From Devosia sp. 66-14 (lineage in GTDB: Bacteria > Pseudomonadota > Alphaproteobacteria > Rhizobiales > Devosiaceae): a DNA stretch of 64,000 nt. Positions 35,799-45,104 of the stretch are shown in pieces. Numbering within the stretch: position 1 is the first letter of the stretch; each line of letters starts with the position of its first letter. The notes below the pieces were generated by a model. That model was not told the origin of the DNA, made no database searches, and saw nothing but the letters and a program-made list of their open reading frames with translations. A program made the translations under genes and the position numbers. The stretch is taken from positions 490,100-554,099 of the forward strand of contig MKVB01000001.1 in the NCBI GenBank assembly GCA_001899085.1, written 5' to 3'.

Positions 35799-36155
35799 AT
35801 GTCGAGGCATGCATTCTTCGTCGCCGGCGAGCGCATCGTTCACGTCGCCAACCCGTGTGGTGCGGGTTTCCAGTATCAGGCACAGGCCCATACCTTGCTG
35901 CCACAGGCCCAGGTCGGCCCGCATCAGCACGAGTTGGCCGAGACCGTGCTGGTGGTGAAGGACGGCCTGCTCGAGGTGATGATCAACGGCGCTGCCGGCT
36001 TCGTCGCCGCCGGCTCGTTCATTCGCATCCCGCCAAAAACCTGGTTCGCCTATCGCGGCGTCGGCGACACGCCGACGAGGCTGCTCTGCCGCACCGCGCC
36101 CGCGGTCGCCGCCAGGGATGCCTGCCGGATCACCATCCACATCGCTGCCGCGTGA
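35799..36155 (+). CDS. Cupin domain protein
   Basis: The 118-residue protein is a small cupin with GPHQHELAETVLVVKDG (motif 1 His/Glu residues) and FIRIPPKTWFAYRG (motif 2 region). ATG 35799 follows GGGGGAC closely and starts MSRHAFFVAGE; an in-frame codon at 35754 would add 15 residues without a ribosome site. It is not closely related to the suf-operon cupins. Function unknown. Confidence 0.8.
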   Translation: MSRHAFFVAGERIVHVANPCGAGFQYQAQAHTLLPQAQVGPHQHELAETVLVVKDGLLEVMINGAAGFVAAGSFIRIPPKTWFAYRGVGDTPTRLLCRTAPAVAARDACRITIHIAAA

Positions 36156-36224
36156 CGCGGCGCCCCATGGCCCATAGCGCTTCGTCTATCGGGGCCGGTG
36201 TCTTGCCTCAGTCGTTACAAACAG

Positions 36225-36250
36225 AAGGGGCCGCATTGCTGCGGCCCCTT
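36225..36250. terminator. Bidirectional rho-independent-type terminator
   Basis: AAGGGGCCGC and GCGGCCCCTT form a perfect 10-bp stem with a 6-base loop, ending in T-rich sequence on both strands. It sits between the convergent 3' ends of the cupin gene and thrS and probably serves both. Confidence 0.85.
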
Positions 36251-36266
36251 TGCTGTCTCGTCCCGC

Positions 36267-38237
36267 TTACGCGGCCTGCTGCTTGAGGTCCGGCGGAACC
36301 GCTTCCGCCATCAGATCGACGATCGCGTCGGTAGCGGCGATCACCTTCTGGCCCTCGGTGCCGAGGCGACGGACCGATACGGTCCCCTCCTCCGCCTCGC
36401 GCTTGCCGACCACGAACATCAGCGGCACCTTCTGCACCGAGTGCTCGCGCACTTTGTAGTTGATCTTCTCGTTGCGCGCGTCGAGTTCGGCACGAATGCC
36501 GCCCGCCTTCAACCGGTCGACCAGCTTCTGGGCGTAGTCGTCAGCCTCCGAAACGATGGTCGCGACCACCACCTGGGTCGGCGCCAGCCACATCGGCATC
36601 TTGCCGGCATAATGCTCGATCATCATGCCGATGAAGCGCTCGAGCGAACCGAGGATCGCCCGGTGAAGCATCACCGCGTACTTCTTGGTGCCGTCTTCAG
36701 CGACATACATCGCCCCGAGCCGCTCGGGCAGCACGTAATCGAGCTGCAGCGTACCCACCTGCCAGGAGCGCCCGATGGCGTCCTTGAGGTGGAACTCGAG
36801 CTTGGGTGCATAGAACGCGCCCTCACCCTCGGCGATGACGAAGTCGTAGCCCGTGGCCTTGAGCGCGTCGCCCAATGCCTTCTCGGCCGCGTCCCAGCGC
36901 TCGATGGTGCCGCCGAATTTCTCCGGCCGCGTCGCGAGCTTGATCACCACGTTCTCGAAGCCCATGTGCTCGTACACCGAGTAGAGCAGATGGACGAAAC
37001 GCTCGGTCTCGGCCTGGATCTGCTCTTCGGTGCAGAAGATGTGGGCGTCGTCCTGGGTCATCTGCCGCACCCGCAACAACCCATGCAGTGCGCCATGGGC
37101 TTCGTTGCGATGGCAGCAGCCGAACTCGGCCATGCGGATCGGCAGGTCGCGGTAGCTCTTGATCCCCTGGTTGAAGATCTGGATATGGGCCGGGCAGTTC
37201 ATCGGCTTCAACGCCATGAGCTCTGCCTTGCCCGACAGCACCGGGCCCGTCTCCTCGGTGCCGGGCACTTCGTCAGGCACCACGAACATGTTCTCGCGGT
37301 ACTTGCCCCAGTGGCCCGAAGCCTCCCAGAACTTGGAACTCATCAGCTGCGGGGTTTTGACCTCGTTATAGCCGTTGGCGTTTACCCGACGGCGGATATA
37401 GGCCTCCATCTGGTTGTAGAGTACATAGCCCTTGGGGTGCCAGAACACCGACCCCTGCGCCTCTTCCTGCAGGTGGAACAGATCGAGGTCCTTGCCGATG
37501 CGGCGGTGATCCCGCTTCTCGGCTTCCTCGATCATGTGCAGGTACTCGTCCAGTTCCTTCTGGCTGGCGAAGGCCGTGCCGTAGATGCGGCTCAGCACCG
37601 GATTGTTGCTGTCGCCACGCCAGTAGGCGCCGGCCACCTTGGTCAGCTTGAACGCCGTGCCGATGTCCTTGGTCGAGCGCATATGCGGGCCGCGGCAGAG
37701 GTCGAACCACTGGCCCTGCTTGTAGATCTTGATCATCTGGTCGGCCGGAATGGCGTCGACCAGCTCGACCTTGAAGTTCTCGCCCTTGGCGGCAAAGACG
37801 CGCTTGGCCTCGTCGCGGGACCACACTTCCTTGGTGAAAGCGGCGCCGCGCGCGATGATCTCGGCCATCTTCTTCTCGATGGTGGCGAAATCGTCCTCGC
37901 TGAACGGCGTGTCCCGCTTGAAGTCGTAGTAGAAGCCGTTCTCGATCACCGGACCGATGGTGACCTGCGTCTCGGGCCACAGCTCCTGCACGGCTTCGGC
38001 GAGCACGTGCGCGGCATCGTGCCGGATCAGCCCGAGCCCGTCGGCGCTGTCGCGCATCACGAACTCGATCCTGCCGTCTGCCTCGAGCGGATCGGAGAGG
38101 TCGCTGAGGACCCCGTTCCACTTCATGGCGACCGTCTTCTTGGCGAGGCTTGGGGAGATGCCCTCGACCACGGTGGTCCCGGTGGTGCCACGCGCATAGT
38201 CGCGTACTGCACCGTCGGGGAACGTCACCTTGATCAT
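36267..38237 (-). CDS. thrS: Threonyl-tRNA synthetase
   Basis: The 656-residue class II synthetase has an N-terminal TGS domain ([17 protein letters not shown]), the editing domain with the [11 protein letters not shown] motif, and the catalytic core with the zinc cysteine in [10 protein letters not shown], motif 2 around [12 protein letters not shown] and motif 3 near [12 protein letters not shown], then an anticodon-binding domain. ATG 38237 has GGAG 6 nt upstream; ATG 38243, two codons earlier, sits directly against it and is less likely. Confidence 0.97.
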   Translation of the reverse strand: MIKVTFPDGAVRDYARGTTGTTVVEGISPSLAKKTVAMKWNGVLSDLSDPLEADGRIEFVMRDSADGLGLIRHDAAHVLAEAVQELWPETQVTIGPVIENGFYYDFKRDTPFSEDDFATIEKKMAEIIARGAAFTKEVWSRDEAKRVFAAKGENFKVELVDAIPADQMIKIYKQGQWFDLCRGPHMRSTKDIGTAFKLTKVAGAYWRGDSNNPVLSRIYGTAFASQKELDEYLHMIEEAEKRDHRRIGKDLDLFHLQEEAQGSVFWHPKGYVLYNQMEAYIRRRVNANGYNEVKTPQLMSSKFWEASGHWGKYRENMFVVPDEVPGTEETGPVLSGKAELMALKPMNCPAHIQIFNQGIKSYRDLPIRMAEFGCCHRNEAHGALHGLLRVRQMTQDDAHIFCTEEQIQAETERFVHLLYSVYEHMGFENVVIKLATRPEKFGGTIERWDAAEKALGDALKATGYDFVIAEGEGAFYAPKLEFHLKDAIGRSWQVGTLQLDYVLPERLGAMYVAEDGTKKYAVMLHRAILGSLERFIGMMIEHYAGKMPMWLAPTQVVVATIVSEADDYAQKLVDRLKAGGIRAELDARNEKINYKVREHSVQKVPLMFVVGKREAEEGTVSVRRLGTEGQKVIAATDAIVDLMAEAVPPDLKQQAA

Positions 38238-38384
38238 TTTCATCTCCAATGGAAATTGCCGGCGGAAGTGCCGGCAAGGCGGGGTGTCTAGCATGCGTCG
38301 CGGGCTTACGCCAAGCACGCGTGCACAAGCGCCCGGAGCGCTTGGGCCCCGGGCGGCATGGTCAAACTGCTTGGGCGGCGGGCG

Positions 38385-38645
38385 CTAGACTCGCCTGCCC
38401 GATACCGCCCTGCCAATGGCAATGAGGATGCAGGCGCCGATCACGCCGGCGATCAGGTAGCCGAACCATCCGCCGAACGAGATGCCCAGCAGCCCGAACA
38501 CCAGGCTGGCGACGATCGCGCCAACGATGCCAAGGATGATGTTCATCACCACGCCGCTGCTATTGTTCATGAACCGCCCGGCAAGCCACCCGGCAATGCC
38601 GCCGATGATGATCGCCGCGAGCCAACCCACACCGTCGAAAGCCAT
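38385..38645 (-). CDS. GlsB/YeaQ/YmgE family membrane protein
   Basis: The 86-residue protein is three hydrophobic helices with glycine-rich turns (GGIAGWLAGRFMNN, GIVGAIVASLVFGLLGI, GYLIAGVIGACILIAIG), the pattern of the family once called transglycosylase-associated proteins. These inner-membrane proteins are often induced by stress; their function is unclear. It is a single gene between thrS and yidD. Confidence 0.92.
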   Translation of the reverse strand: MAFDGVGWLAAIIIGGIAGWLAGRFMNNSSGVVMNIILGIVGAIVASLVFGLLGISFGGWFGYLIAGVIGACILIAIGRAVSGRRV

Positions 38646-38734
38646 CTCACGTTTCCTTTTCCGTTAAGTCGCTAGCCAGGCAGAACATTCCGGCTGGCAA
38701 GCAATAACGGCGGACAACGAAAAACGATCCGTGA

Positions 38735-39046
38735 CTACTTCCAGCGCCCGTAGGTCCACGGCGTATACCAGTGCGCATCGGCCGGCAGCGTTTGCGGCAC
38801 CGGGTCGTAGCCATGCGTGCCGCCCGGGCGGCAGCGCACGATCCGCGCCAGGCCCATCCAGCCGCCGGGCCAGAAGCCGTGGCGCCAGATGGCGTCGCGC
38901 GTGAACTCCGAGCATGACGGAGCGTGCCGGCAGGTGCGGCCCATGAACATCGACAGCGAGTAGCGATAGCCCTGGATCAGCCCGTACGAAACGAGCTTGA
39001 ACGGCCAGTCGACGATGCTCCAGAACAGCTGCGTGATGCGATGCAT
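38735..39046 (-). CDS. yidD: Membrane protein insertion efficiency factor YidD
   Basis: The 103-residue protein has the diagnostic GRTCRHAPSCSEFTRDAI (with two Cys) and WPGGWMGLARIVRCRPGGTHGYDPVP. YidD assists YidC-dependent membrane protein insertion. ATG 39046 overlaps the stop of the upstream scaffold gene by one base (TGATG), so the two are coupled. It usually sits beside rnpA and yidC, but in Rhizobiales this placement next to an IscU-like gene is one I recognise. Confidence 0.95.
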   Translation of the reverse strand: MHRITQLFWSIVDWPFKLVSYGLIQGYRYSLSMFMGRTCRHAPSCSEFTRDAIWRHGFWPGGWMGLARIVRCRPGGTHGYDPVPQTLPADAHWYTPWTYGRWK

Positions 39047-39498
39047 CAGCCGGCGGCCGCTCCCCGCGGAGCCTCGAGCTTGTCCAGTGCCTCGCACACC
39101 GCGTCGAACACCAGCAGCGTCGAGGTGTGGCGCGGGCGGTACTCGCGCACCGGCTCGAGATATTTGAGGTCGATCCACTTGTCGCCCGATGGCGGGGGAC
39201 CATCGGCCTTGAGCATCGCCGTCATCTCGTCGCGCACCCGGCGAAACTCCGCCACGGGCGTCCCCACCACATGCGTCGCGACCACGGCTGCCGAGGTCTG
39301 GCCCAAAGCGCAGGCCTGGATATCGTGGCCATAGCCGGTGATCACGCCATCGGCGACGTTGATGTCGACTTCGATGGTCGAGCCGCACACCCGGCTGACC
39401 TTGCGGGCGCTGGCATCGGGATCGCTGAGCCGCCCCGGCCGTGGCTGATTGCCGGCCAGTTCGAGGATCCGGTCCGAATAAAGATCGCTGAGTTCCAT
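39046..39498 (-). CDS. IscU/NifU-like Fe-S cluster scaffold protein
   Basis: The 150-residue protein shows the IscU/SufU core: SRVCGSTIEVDINV, then DIQACALGQTSAAVV, and a third cysteine in FDAVCEALDK, which together match the three cluster-ligand positions. It lies far from the suf operon, which has no U-type scaffold, so it may be a separate carrier. The ribosome site before ATG 39498 is weak; a frame extends 31 codons upstream without similarity. It is divergent from folE. Confidence 0.82.
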   Translation of the reverse strand: MELSDLYSDRILELAGNQPRPGRLSDPDASARKVSRVCGSTIEVDINVADGVITGYGHDIQACALGQTSAAVVATHVVGTPVAEFRRVRDEMTAMLKADGPPPSGDKWIDLKYLEPVREYRPRHTSTLLVFDAVCEALDKLEAPRGAAAG

Positions 39499-39654
39499 CT
39501 TTTTCGCGAAACTGTTTCTTGGCCGCTGTCGTTGCCCACCTATATAGTGATGGAGATGCAACAAGTCAGCGGCGTCCATCGTCACTGACACCGTACCGGG
39601 AACCGTGGGGCGACGTATTGCGTCTGTCGCCTGCTATTGACCGAGGAACCAAAG

Positions 39655-40272
39655 ATGGACGCCAGCGCCAAGCCGCAGCACGCCAAACTCGTCCCTGAAA
39701 TCACCCGCCCCAGCCGCGAAGAAGCCGAAGCGGCAGTTCGTACGCTGATTGCCTGGGCCGGCGACGACCCGACGCGCGAAGGGTTGCTGGAAACCCCGCA
39801 TCGCGTCACCAAGGCCTATCGCGAGTTCTTTGCCGGTTATGGCGAGGATGCGCGCGAGGTGCTGCACAAGACCTTCAAGGAGGTCGGCGGTTACGACGAT
39901 GTCGTGCTGGTGCGCGACATTCCGTTCTCCTCGCATTGCGAGCACCACATGGTGCCGTTCTTCGGCAAGGTGCACATCGCCTACCTGCCGCATGACGGCG
40001 TCGTCGGACTGTCCAAGCTGGCTCGGCTGGTCGAGGTCTATGCCCGCCGCCTGCAGGTGCAGGAGAACATGACGGCGCAGATCATCGACGCGGTGAACGA
40101 GCACCTGAACCCGCGCGGCGCCGCCGTGATGATCGAAGCCGAGCACATGTGCATGTCGATGCGTGGCGTGCGGGCCCATGGCGCCCTGACCATCACGCAG
40201 CGCTTCACCGGCGTGTTCGCCGAGGACCGCAATGAGCAGGATCGCTTCTTCGCCATGCTGGGCAAGCGCTAG
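39655..40272 (+). CDS. folE: GTP cyclohydrolase I
   Basis: The 205-residue enzyme makes dihydroneopterin triphosphate for folate synthesis. It has the zinc and active-site residues in [14 protein letters not shown] and [12 protein letters not shown], plus [13 protein letters not shown] near the N-terminus. GAGGAA precedes ATG 39655; the TTG at 39637 is less likely. Single gene. Confidence 0.97.
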   Translation: MDASAKPQHAKLVPEITRPSREEAEAAVRTLIAWAGDDPTREGLLETPHRVTKAYREFFAGYGEDAREVLHKTFKEVGGYDDVVLVRDIPFSSHCEHHMVPFFGKVHIAYLPHDGVVGLSKLARLVEVYARRLQVQENMTAQIIDAVNEHLNPRGAAVMIEAEHMCMSMRGVRAHGALTITQRFTGVFAEDRNEQDRFFAMLGKR

Positions 40273-40341
40273 CGCCCGAGGCGATCGCCGACCGCAACCG
40301 CGATCAAGTCTGCTATATCTGGGCGGGCATAGGGTGAGCCC

Positions 40342-41184
40342 ATGTCCGCCGTCGCCAAAACCCTCTGGATCATCGAATCGCGCTTCGGCATGCCGCTGAC
40401 GCTCGAGGAAATGGCCGTGCATGCCGGCGTGTCGCGTTATCACCTGTCGCGCATCTTCCCGCGCGCCACCGGGTACTCGATCTCCCAGTACCTGCGCGGC
40501 CGCCGCCTCACCGAGGCCGCCAAGGCACTCGCCGGCGGCGCGCCCGACATCCTCGGCGTCGCACTCGATGCGGGCTATGGCTCGCACGAAGCCTTCACCC
40601 GCGCCTTCCGCGATCTGATCGGCCTTACGCCGGACGAAGTCCGCCGCCGCCGCCGGCTCGACGACCTGCCGCTGCTCGAACCGCTGCGCATCGACACCGA
40701 AGTGCCGGTGGAACTCTGCGCCCCACGGATCGAGAACCGGCCCCCGATGCGCATCGCCGGGCTGCTGGCTCGGCACGTCATGAACGGCGATGCTGCAATC
40801 CCCGCGCAGTGGCAGCGTTTCAACCCATATGTCGGCAACGTGCCCGGTGAGGTTCCGGGCGTCTATTACGGGCTCTCGGGCCGCTACTTCCCGCAGACCG
40901 GCGAGTGCGAGTACATGGCCGGCATGGAGGTGCGCGAGACCGCCGAGCTGCCGCGCGAGTTCACGCTGATCACCGTGCCGGCACAGCGCTACGCCAGGCT
41001 TTCGCACCGCGGGCATATCACCACCATCCGCTCGACGATCGAAGCGATCTTCGCCCAATGGCTGCCGACTTCGGGCTACCGCAAGAAGCACGCACCGTGG
41101 AGCTTCATCGAATATTACGGCCCCGACTTCAACGAGCACACCGGCCTCGGCACGGTCGAGATCTGGATCGCGCTCGAGGATTGA
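40342..41184 (+). CDS. AraC-family regulator with C-terminal GyrI-like effector domain
   Basis: The 280-residue protein has an N-terminal AraC double helix-turn-helix (VHAGVSRYHLSRIFPRATG and GVALDAGYGSHEAFTRAFRD) and a C-terminal GyrI-like domain (PPMRIAGLLARH, FTLITVPAQRYARLSHRG, PDFNEHTGLGTVEIWIAL). This Rob/SoxS-like arrangement often senses small hydrophobic molecules. Target genes are not evident; hisI follows after 31 bases and may be cotranscribed. Confidence 0.92.
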   Translation: MSAVAKTLWIIESRFGMPLTLEEMAVHAGVSRYHLSRIFPRATGYSISQYLRGRRLTEAAKALAGGAPDILGVALDAGYGSHEAFTRAFRDLIGLTPDEVRRRRRLDDLPLLEPLRIDTEVPVELCAPRIENRPPMRIAGLLARHVMNGDAAIPAQWQRFNPYVGNVPGEVPGVYYGLSGRYFPQTGECEYMAGMEVRETAELPREFTLITVPAQRYARLSHRGHITTIRSTIEAIFAQWLPTSGYRKKHAPWSFIEYYGPDFNEHTGLGTVEIWIALED

Positions 41185-41215
41185 GCGCCGGCCGGCCGCG
41201 GGATAAAACCCGCCG

Positions 41216-41659
41216 ATGAGCACCCCCTTCGCCGACCCCAAAGCCCTCAGCCATGCCGACCTCGAGGAAGGCACGCTGTTCGCCCCGAAATTCGACGCCC
41301 ACGGTCTCGTCACCGCCGTGGCGCAGGAGGCCGGCAGCAACCGCGTGCTGATGGTCGCGCACATGAACGCCGAAGCCCTGCGCCTCACCATCGAGACCGG
41401 CGAGGTGCACTACTATTCGCGTTCGCGGAACAAGCTCTGGAAGAAGGGCGAGAGCTCGGGTGAAATCCAGCAGCTCGTAGAGATGCGAACCGATTGCGAT
41501 CAGGACGTGGTGCTGCTGCTGGTCGAACAGACCGGCCGGGGCGCCGCCTGCCACACCGGCAGGAAGAGCTGCTTCTACCGCATCGTCGAGAATGCCGAGA
41601 CGCTGCGCCAGAGCGGCGAGCCGCGGCTGTTCGATCCGGCCCAGGTTTACAAGAGCTAG
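41216..41659 (+). CDS. hisI: Phosphoribosyl-AMP cyclohydrolase
   Basis: The 147-residue enzyme performs the third step of histidine synthesis. It has [20 protein letters not shown], the [12 protein letters not shown] loop, the metal-binding DCDQD and the cysteines in [14 protein letters not shown]. It is the stand-alone HisI form without a HisE domain, as is normal in alphaproteobacteria. No other his gene is nearby, and the start lacks a strong ribosome site. Confidence 0.96.
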   Translation: MSTPFADPKALSHADLEEGTLFAPKFDAHGLVTAVAQEAGSNRVLMVAHMNAEALRLTIETGEVHYYSRSRNKLWKKGESSGEIQQLVEMRTDCDQDVVLLLVEQTGRGAACHTGRKSCFYRIVENAETLRQSGEPRLFDPAQVYKS

Positions 41660-41670
41660 AGCCGAACGCC

Positions 41671-41889
41671 TCAATAGTGCGGCGGCGGCGGCTCGACCGC
41701 CGGCGCCAGCGCCGGATGCGCCTCGACGTCGCGCAATTGCGAGCCGAGGTTGTGCAGTTCGCGCTTCAGCGCCTCGATTTCCTTGAAATGCAGGGCCAGC
41801 GCCGCATTCAGCTCCTCGATCGCCTGGTCCTGGAAGGCGATCGTCGTCTCCAGCGTCACGATCCGTGCTGTGAGGTCGGTATCGCTCAT
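41671..41889 (-). CDS. slyX: SlyX family protein
   Basis: The 72-residue protein is a coiled coil (LTARIVTLETTIAFQDQAIE, LNAALALHFKEIEALKREL) with the typical SlyX tail SQLRDVEAHP followed by Pro-rich PPPPHY. It overlaps the rhomboid gene stop by four bases (ATGA). SlyX function is unknown. Confidence 0.88.
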   Translation of the reverse strand: MSDTDLTARIVTLETTIAFQDQAIEELNAALALHFKEIEALKRELHNLGSQLRDVEAHPALAPAVEPPPPHY

Positions 41890-42638
41890 TGCAGTCCTCC
41901 TCGGCTGGGGCGGCGCTCGAACAGCGGCGCAAGGAACAGGCCGGCAAGGAAACCGCCCAGATGTGCCTGCCAGGCAATGCCGATCGATTGCCCGATCAGC
42001 AAGGGCAGGAACGGCACCGCCGCGTTCAGCACCAGCCAGACCACAATGAAAAACGCCGCACGCTGGTTGCGCATCAGCTCGCCCAGCGTCGCCATGCGCC
42101 GCCCGAGCACGCGGGCTTCGCCGGTCTCGGGATCGCGCCCGACGATCACCGGCTGAAAAATGAAGCGGCACGCCGCCCCGGTCAGCCCCGCCACGCCGCC
42201 CGAGGCGCCGATCAGCCATTGCCCATCCGACAGGTCCGTCATTGCGAAGGCGGCAGCGCCGGCGACAGCCGTCGCCAGGAACAGAATCACTGTCGCCCAT
42301 GCCCCGTAACGGCGCGCCACGGGGGTGCCGAAAATGGCCAACCAGGCGCAATTGATTAAAAGGTGCTCCCATCCCGCATGCACGAAGGCATGCGTGAACG
42401 GGGTCCAGAGCAGCGGTATCCACCCTCCCGGATACTCCCCGCTGAAGACCCCGCGCGCCGGGATGAAGGCCAGCCAATAGACCAGCTGTGGGTCGCTCTG
42501 TTCGTTAAGAATGAAGGTTCTAGCGAGCTGTACGGCCAACATCAGGCCCAGCAGCGCGGTCACCACGCCGGGCAGCAGAATGGCTGGCTGACGATCGTCA
42601 GGCGCCTGATTTTGTTGGTGATTTCGCTCGTCAGACAT
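41886..42638 (-). CDS. Rhomboid family intramembrane serine protease
   Basis: The 250-residue membrane protein has about six helices. It shows THAFVHAGWEHLLINCAWL, the catalytic serine in GASGGVAGL and the catalytic histidine in AHLGGFLAGL. Rhomboids cleave membrane proteins within the bilayer. ATG 42638 begins a hydrophilic N-terminus before the first helix; slyX follows in the same operon. Confidence 0.93.
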   Translation of the reverse strand: MSDERNHQQNQAPDDRQPAILLPGVVTALLGLMLAVQLARTFILNEQSDPQLVYWLAFIPARGVFSGEYPGGWIPLLWTPFTHAFVHAGWEHLLINCAWLAIFGTPVARRYGAWATVILFLATAVAGAAAFAMTDLSDGQWLIGASGGVAGLTGAACRFIFQPVIVGRDPETGEARVLGRRMATLGELMRNQRAAFFIVVWLVLNAAVPFLPLLIGQSIGIAWQAHLGGFLAGLFLAPLFERRPSRGGLQ

Positions 42639-42710
42639 GAAAACTCCCGGTTTTCCGGGCTTTGTAGCCCAATCCCCCGACTTATCCACACGGGGCCCGC
42701 CGCGTTAACC

Positions 42711-42725
42711 CTAACAATTGTTTAA
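42711..42725. promoter_or_regulatory. CtrA-like box upstream of the PAS_5 gene
   Basis: CTAA-CAATTGT-TTAA fits TTAA-N7-TTAA with one mismatch, and another TTAACC half-site precedes it at 42705. It lies about 100 bases upstream of the PAS_5 gene, in the divergent region shared with the rhomboid gene. Confidence 0.4.
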
Positions 42726-42824
42726 GGGCGATTTCCGCTCAGGCTTTTGTCACTCTTGGTGTTGCGTCGGTCGCCCCTTCTCCGGGACGCGATGCTCGGG
42801 GTTTGGGAACAAGGCAAAAAGACT

Positions 42825-43487
42825 ATGCAAAAGGCCAGCACCAAGGCGCTGTTCGACTATTGGAATGCGCTGCGTGGGTCTCGCAGCGCCCCGGATCGGC
42901 GCGATATCGACCCGACCCGAATCCGCTCCGCCCTCGCCAACACCTTTATCCTCGAGCTCAGCGATTCCAACGAGTTCGATTTCCGCCTCGCCGGCTCGCA
43001 TCTGTGTTCAGCCTATGCCCGCGAGCTGAAGGGCCGCTCCTTTACGCGTCTGTGGCACGAACGTGACCGCGACGCCATCGACACCCTGGTCCGCGCCGTC
43101 ACCGAGGATCATGCGGTTGCCCTCGTCACGTTCCAGGGCACGACGGCGGTGCACACCCGCCTGTCGGTCGAGACCATCCTCCTGCCGCTGCGTCACAACG
43201 GCTCCACCCAGACGCGCCTGCTCGGCGCCATGACGGCGATCGACGAGCCCTACTGGTTCGGCGTGCAGCCGATCATGGAGCAGCGCATCACCGGCCTGCG
43301 CCTGATCTGGCCCGATGACGTGTCGCTTGCCGACATGAGCAACGACGTCGCCGCATCGGTGCCGGCCGAAGACCTGGTCTTTGCCAGCGCCGGTTCCGCC
43401 GTCCCTACCCCGATGAGCGCCACCGTCTACGGTCGGACCGCGCGCCGCTACGCCCACCTGGCCGTGATCGACGGCGGCCGCCGCTAG
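42825..43487 (+). CDS. PAS_5 domain protein (MopJ-like family)
   Basis: The 220-residue protein matches the PAS_5 family (PF07310): TKALFDYWNALRGSRSAPDR near the start, then FDFRLAGSHLCSAYARELKG. Single-domain proteins of this kind include Caulobacter MopJ, which affects cell-cycle signalling. ATG 42825 gives the family N-terminus and has AAGG upstream; ATG 42792 is an alternative adding 11 residues. The C-terminal 50 residues are low in similarity to anything I know. Confidence 0.78.
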   Translation: MQKASTKALFDYWNALRGSRSAPDRRDIDPTRIRSALANTFILELSDSNEFDFRLAGSHLCSAYARELKGRSFTRLWHERDRDAIDTLVRAVTEDHAVALVTFQGTTAVHTRLSVETILLPLRHNGSTQTRLLGAMTAIDEPYWFGVQPIMEQRITGLRLIWPDDVSLADMSNDVAASVPAEDLVFASAGSAVPTPMSATVYGRTARRYAHLAVIDGGRR

Positions 43488-43503
43488 CGGTAAATACCCT
43501 GTC

Positions 43504-43523
43504 GTCCCGGGCAAAACCGGGAC
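43504..43523. repeat. Short GC-rich inverted repeat
   Basis: GTCCCGG and CCGGGAC pair across GCAAAA, 16 bases after the PAS_5 gene. The surrounding GTCGTCCCGGG...CCCGGGACCCGAC looks like a solitary REP-type element and could also act as a transcript end. Confidence 0.5.
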
Positions 43524-43670
43524 CCGACGCACCGCTGCGATCCAAACCAGCGCATTCCTGCCCAAAAATCAGCAGTTGGGCGCATTGTGCGCCTCAGGCC
43601 TTACCTTCGGTTAACCAAGAGTGGACTAGCCTAGGCCAATCAATCGCTTGGCCCCGGCAGGTCTCCTCTG

Positions 43671-44294
43671 ATGCTCACCGATAACGCACGCTCTGCGCGA
43701 CCTGCCCGCTCGTACGCGCAGCTGCCTCGCTTCCAGCGCGTCAGGGTCTCGCTGCTCGGCCGCTACATGCTGACCGACCGCCGCGAGTTTCCCTGCCAGG
43801 TGATCGAAATGTCGCCGGGCGATGCCATGATCATTGCACCGATCTCCGGCATCGCCGGCGAGCGCGTCATTGCCTATATCGACCATCTCGGCCGCATCGA
43901 GGGCGACATCACCGACGTCATCGATGGCGGTTTCAAGATGGACATCGTCGCCACCTCGCGTAAGCGCGACAAGATGGCGGCGCAGCTGACCTGGCTGGCC
44001 AACAAGGAATTGCTCAACCTGCCGGAAGATCGCCGGCACGAACGCGTGGTGCCCGACAACCGCCACTCTACCGTCGTCCTAGACGACGGCCGACGCTACA
44101 ACTGCAAGATCATCGACATCTCGCTCTCGGGCGCGGCGATCGAGCTGGCAGTCCGCCCAGCCATGGGCACCCCGGTGACGCTGGGCCGCATGCGCGCCCG
44201 CGTGGTCCGCCATTTCGGCGACGGCGTCGCGGTCGAGTTCGTCTCCGCCCAGGAGATGCTGACCGTCGTGCAGCAGAACCTGCGGGTCAACTAG
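43671..44294 (+). CDS. PilZ domain protein, probably with two PilZ-like domains
   Basis: The 207-residue protein has a degenerate N-terminal PilZ-like half (about 20-105; RYMLTDRREFPCQVIEMSPG) and a canonical C-terminal half with RRHERV and DISLSGAAIELAV, so the second domain should bind c-di-GMP. GGTTAACC lies about 50 bases upstream. It is followed by a BTLCP protease gene on the same strand, a family linked elsewhere to c-di-GMP-controlled adhesion. Confidence 0.85.
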   Translation: MLTDNARSARPARSYAQLPRFQRVRVSLLGRYMLTDRREFPCQVIEMSPGDAMIIAPISGIAGERVIAYIDHLGRIEGDITDVIDGGFKMDIVATSRKRDKMAAQLTWLANKELLNLPEDRRHERVVPDNRHSTVVLDDGRRYNCKIIDISLSGAAIELAVRPAMGTPVTLGRMRARVVRHFGDGVAVEFVSAQEMLTVVQQNLRVN

Positions 44295-44474
44295 AGCCCC
44301 TCAGGGGAAGGCGCAGCCTTCTCCCCGCGCTCGAGCGATCTGCCGTATCCCCCCTCCGCTATGGCTAACGAGTCCTGACCAGGACCGTTCGAATTCGCAT
44401 AAAAACTAGCTTGCAGTTTTTCGTTCGGGGCAATTCGGCCCCGGCATCGTGGCTTCCGTCAGGGGGCAACCACG

Positions 44475-45101
44475 ATGTCGAAGTTCAAAGGGTTCATCGC
44501 AGCGGCAGTCGCAGTCGGAATGGCGGCGTTCATTCTCGCCATGCCGGCACACGCCGACCAGGTCGATTTCACCAACCCGGCCTTCGCTCCGGCCGGCGGC
44601 ATCACCAGCATCCCGGTGGGCGCCGCCGAGTTCTGCAAGTCGCACCGCGGCGAATGCAAGGCCAACCCCAACGCCGTCGGCGCCATGGTGCTCACTGAAG
44701 CGCGCTGGGCCGAGCTGGTGCAGATCAACAACCTGGTCAATACCGCCGTCACCGCCATCACCGACGAAGACTACTACAAGGTCGCCGAGTACTGGGCCTA
44801 CCCCGATGACGGCTATGGCGACTGCGAGGACTTCGCGCTCGCCAAGCGCAAGGCCCTGATCGATGCCGGCTGGAGCCCGTCGACGCTGCTGGTCACCGTC
44901 GTTCGCGAGACCAAGGGCACCGGACACGCCGTGCTGATGGTCCGCACCGATCGAGGCGACCTGGTGCTCGACAACCAGGATGGTCGCATCCTGCTCTGGA
45001 ACGAGACGCCCTACCAGTACCTGAAGCGCCAGTCGCAGGCCGATGCCGGCCAGTGGGTCGACCTGGTCGATCCCCGCACCACCTTCGTGGCGACGAAGTA
45101 A
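44475..45101 (+). CDS. Exported transglutaminase-like cysteine protease (BTLCP family)
   Basis: The 208-residue protein has a signal peptide ending near MPAHA and the BTLCP triad: Cys in YGDCEDFALAKRK, His in GTGHAVLMVRT and Asp in LVLDNQDGRIL. This is the LapG-like family of periplasmic proteases; LapG cuts surface adhesins under c-di-GMP control through LapD. No LapD or large adhesin is in the window, so the target is unknown. Confidence 0.9.
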   Translation: MSKFKGFIAAAVAVGMAAFILAMPAHADQVDFTNPAFAPAGGITSIPVGAAEFCKSHRGECKANPNAVGAMVLTEARWAELVQINNLVNTAVTAITDEDYYKVAEYWAYPDDGYGDCEDFALAKRKALIDAGWSPSTLLVTVVRETKGTGHAVLMVRTDRGDLVLDNQDGRILLWNETPYQYLKRQSQADAGQWVDLVDPRTTFVATK

Positions 45102-45104
45102 GCC

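Noticed and set aside
36198-38291. 697-codon plus-strand frame opposite thrS
   Set aside because: thrS on the minus strand is certain, and this frame has only mirror-type composition.
43601-43620. Possible CtrA box at GCCTTACCTTCGGTTAACC
   Set aside because: The two half-sites are separated by six bases instead of seven, and fitting seven costs two mismatches.
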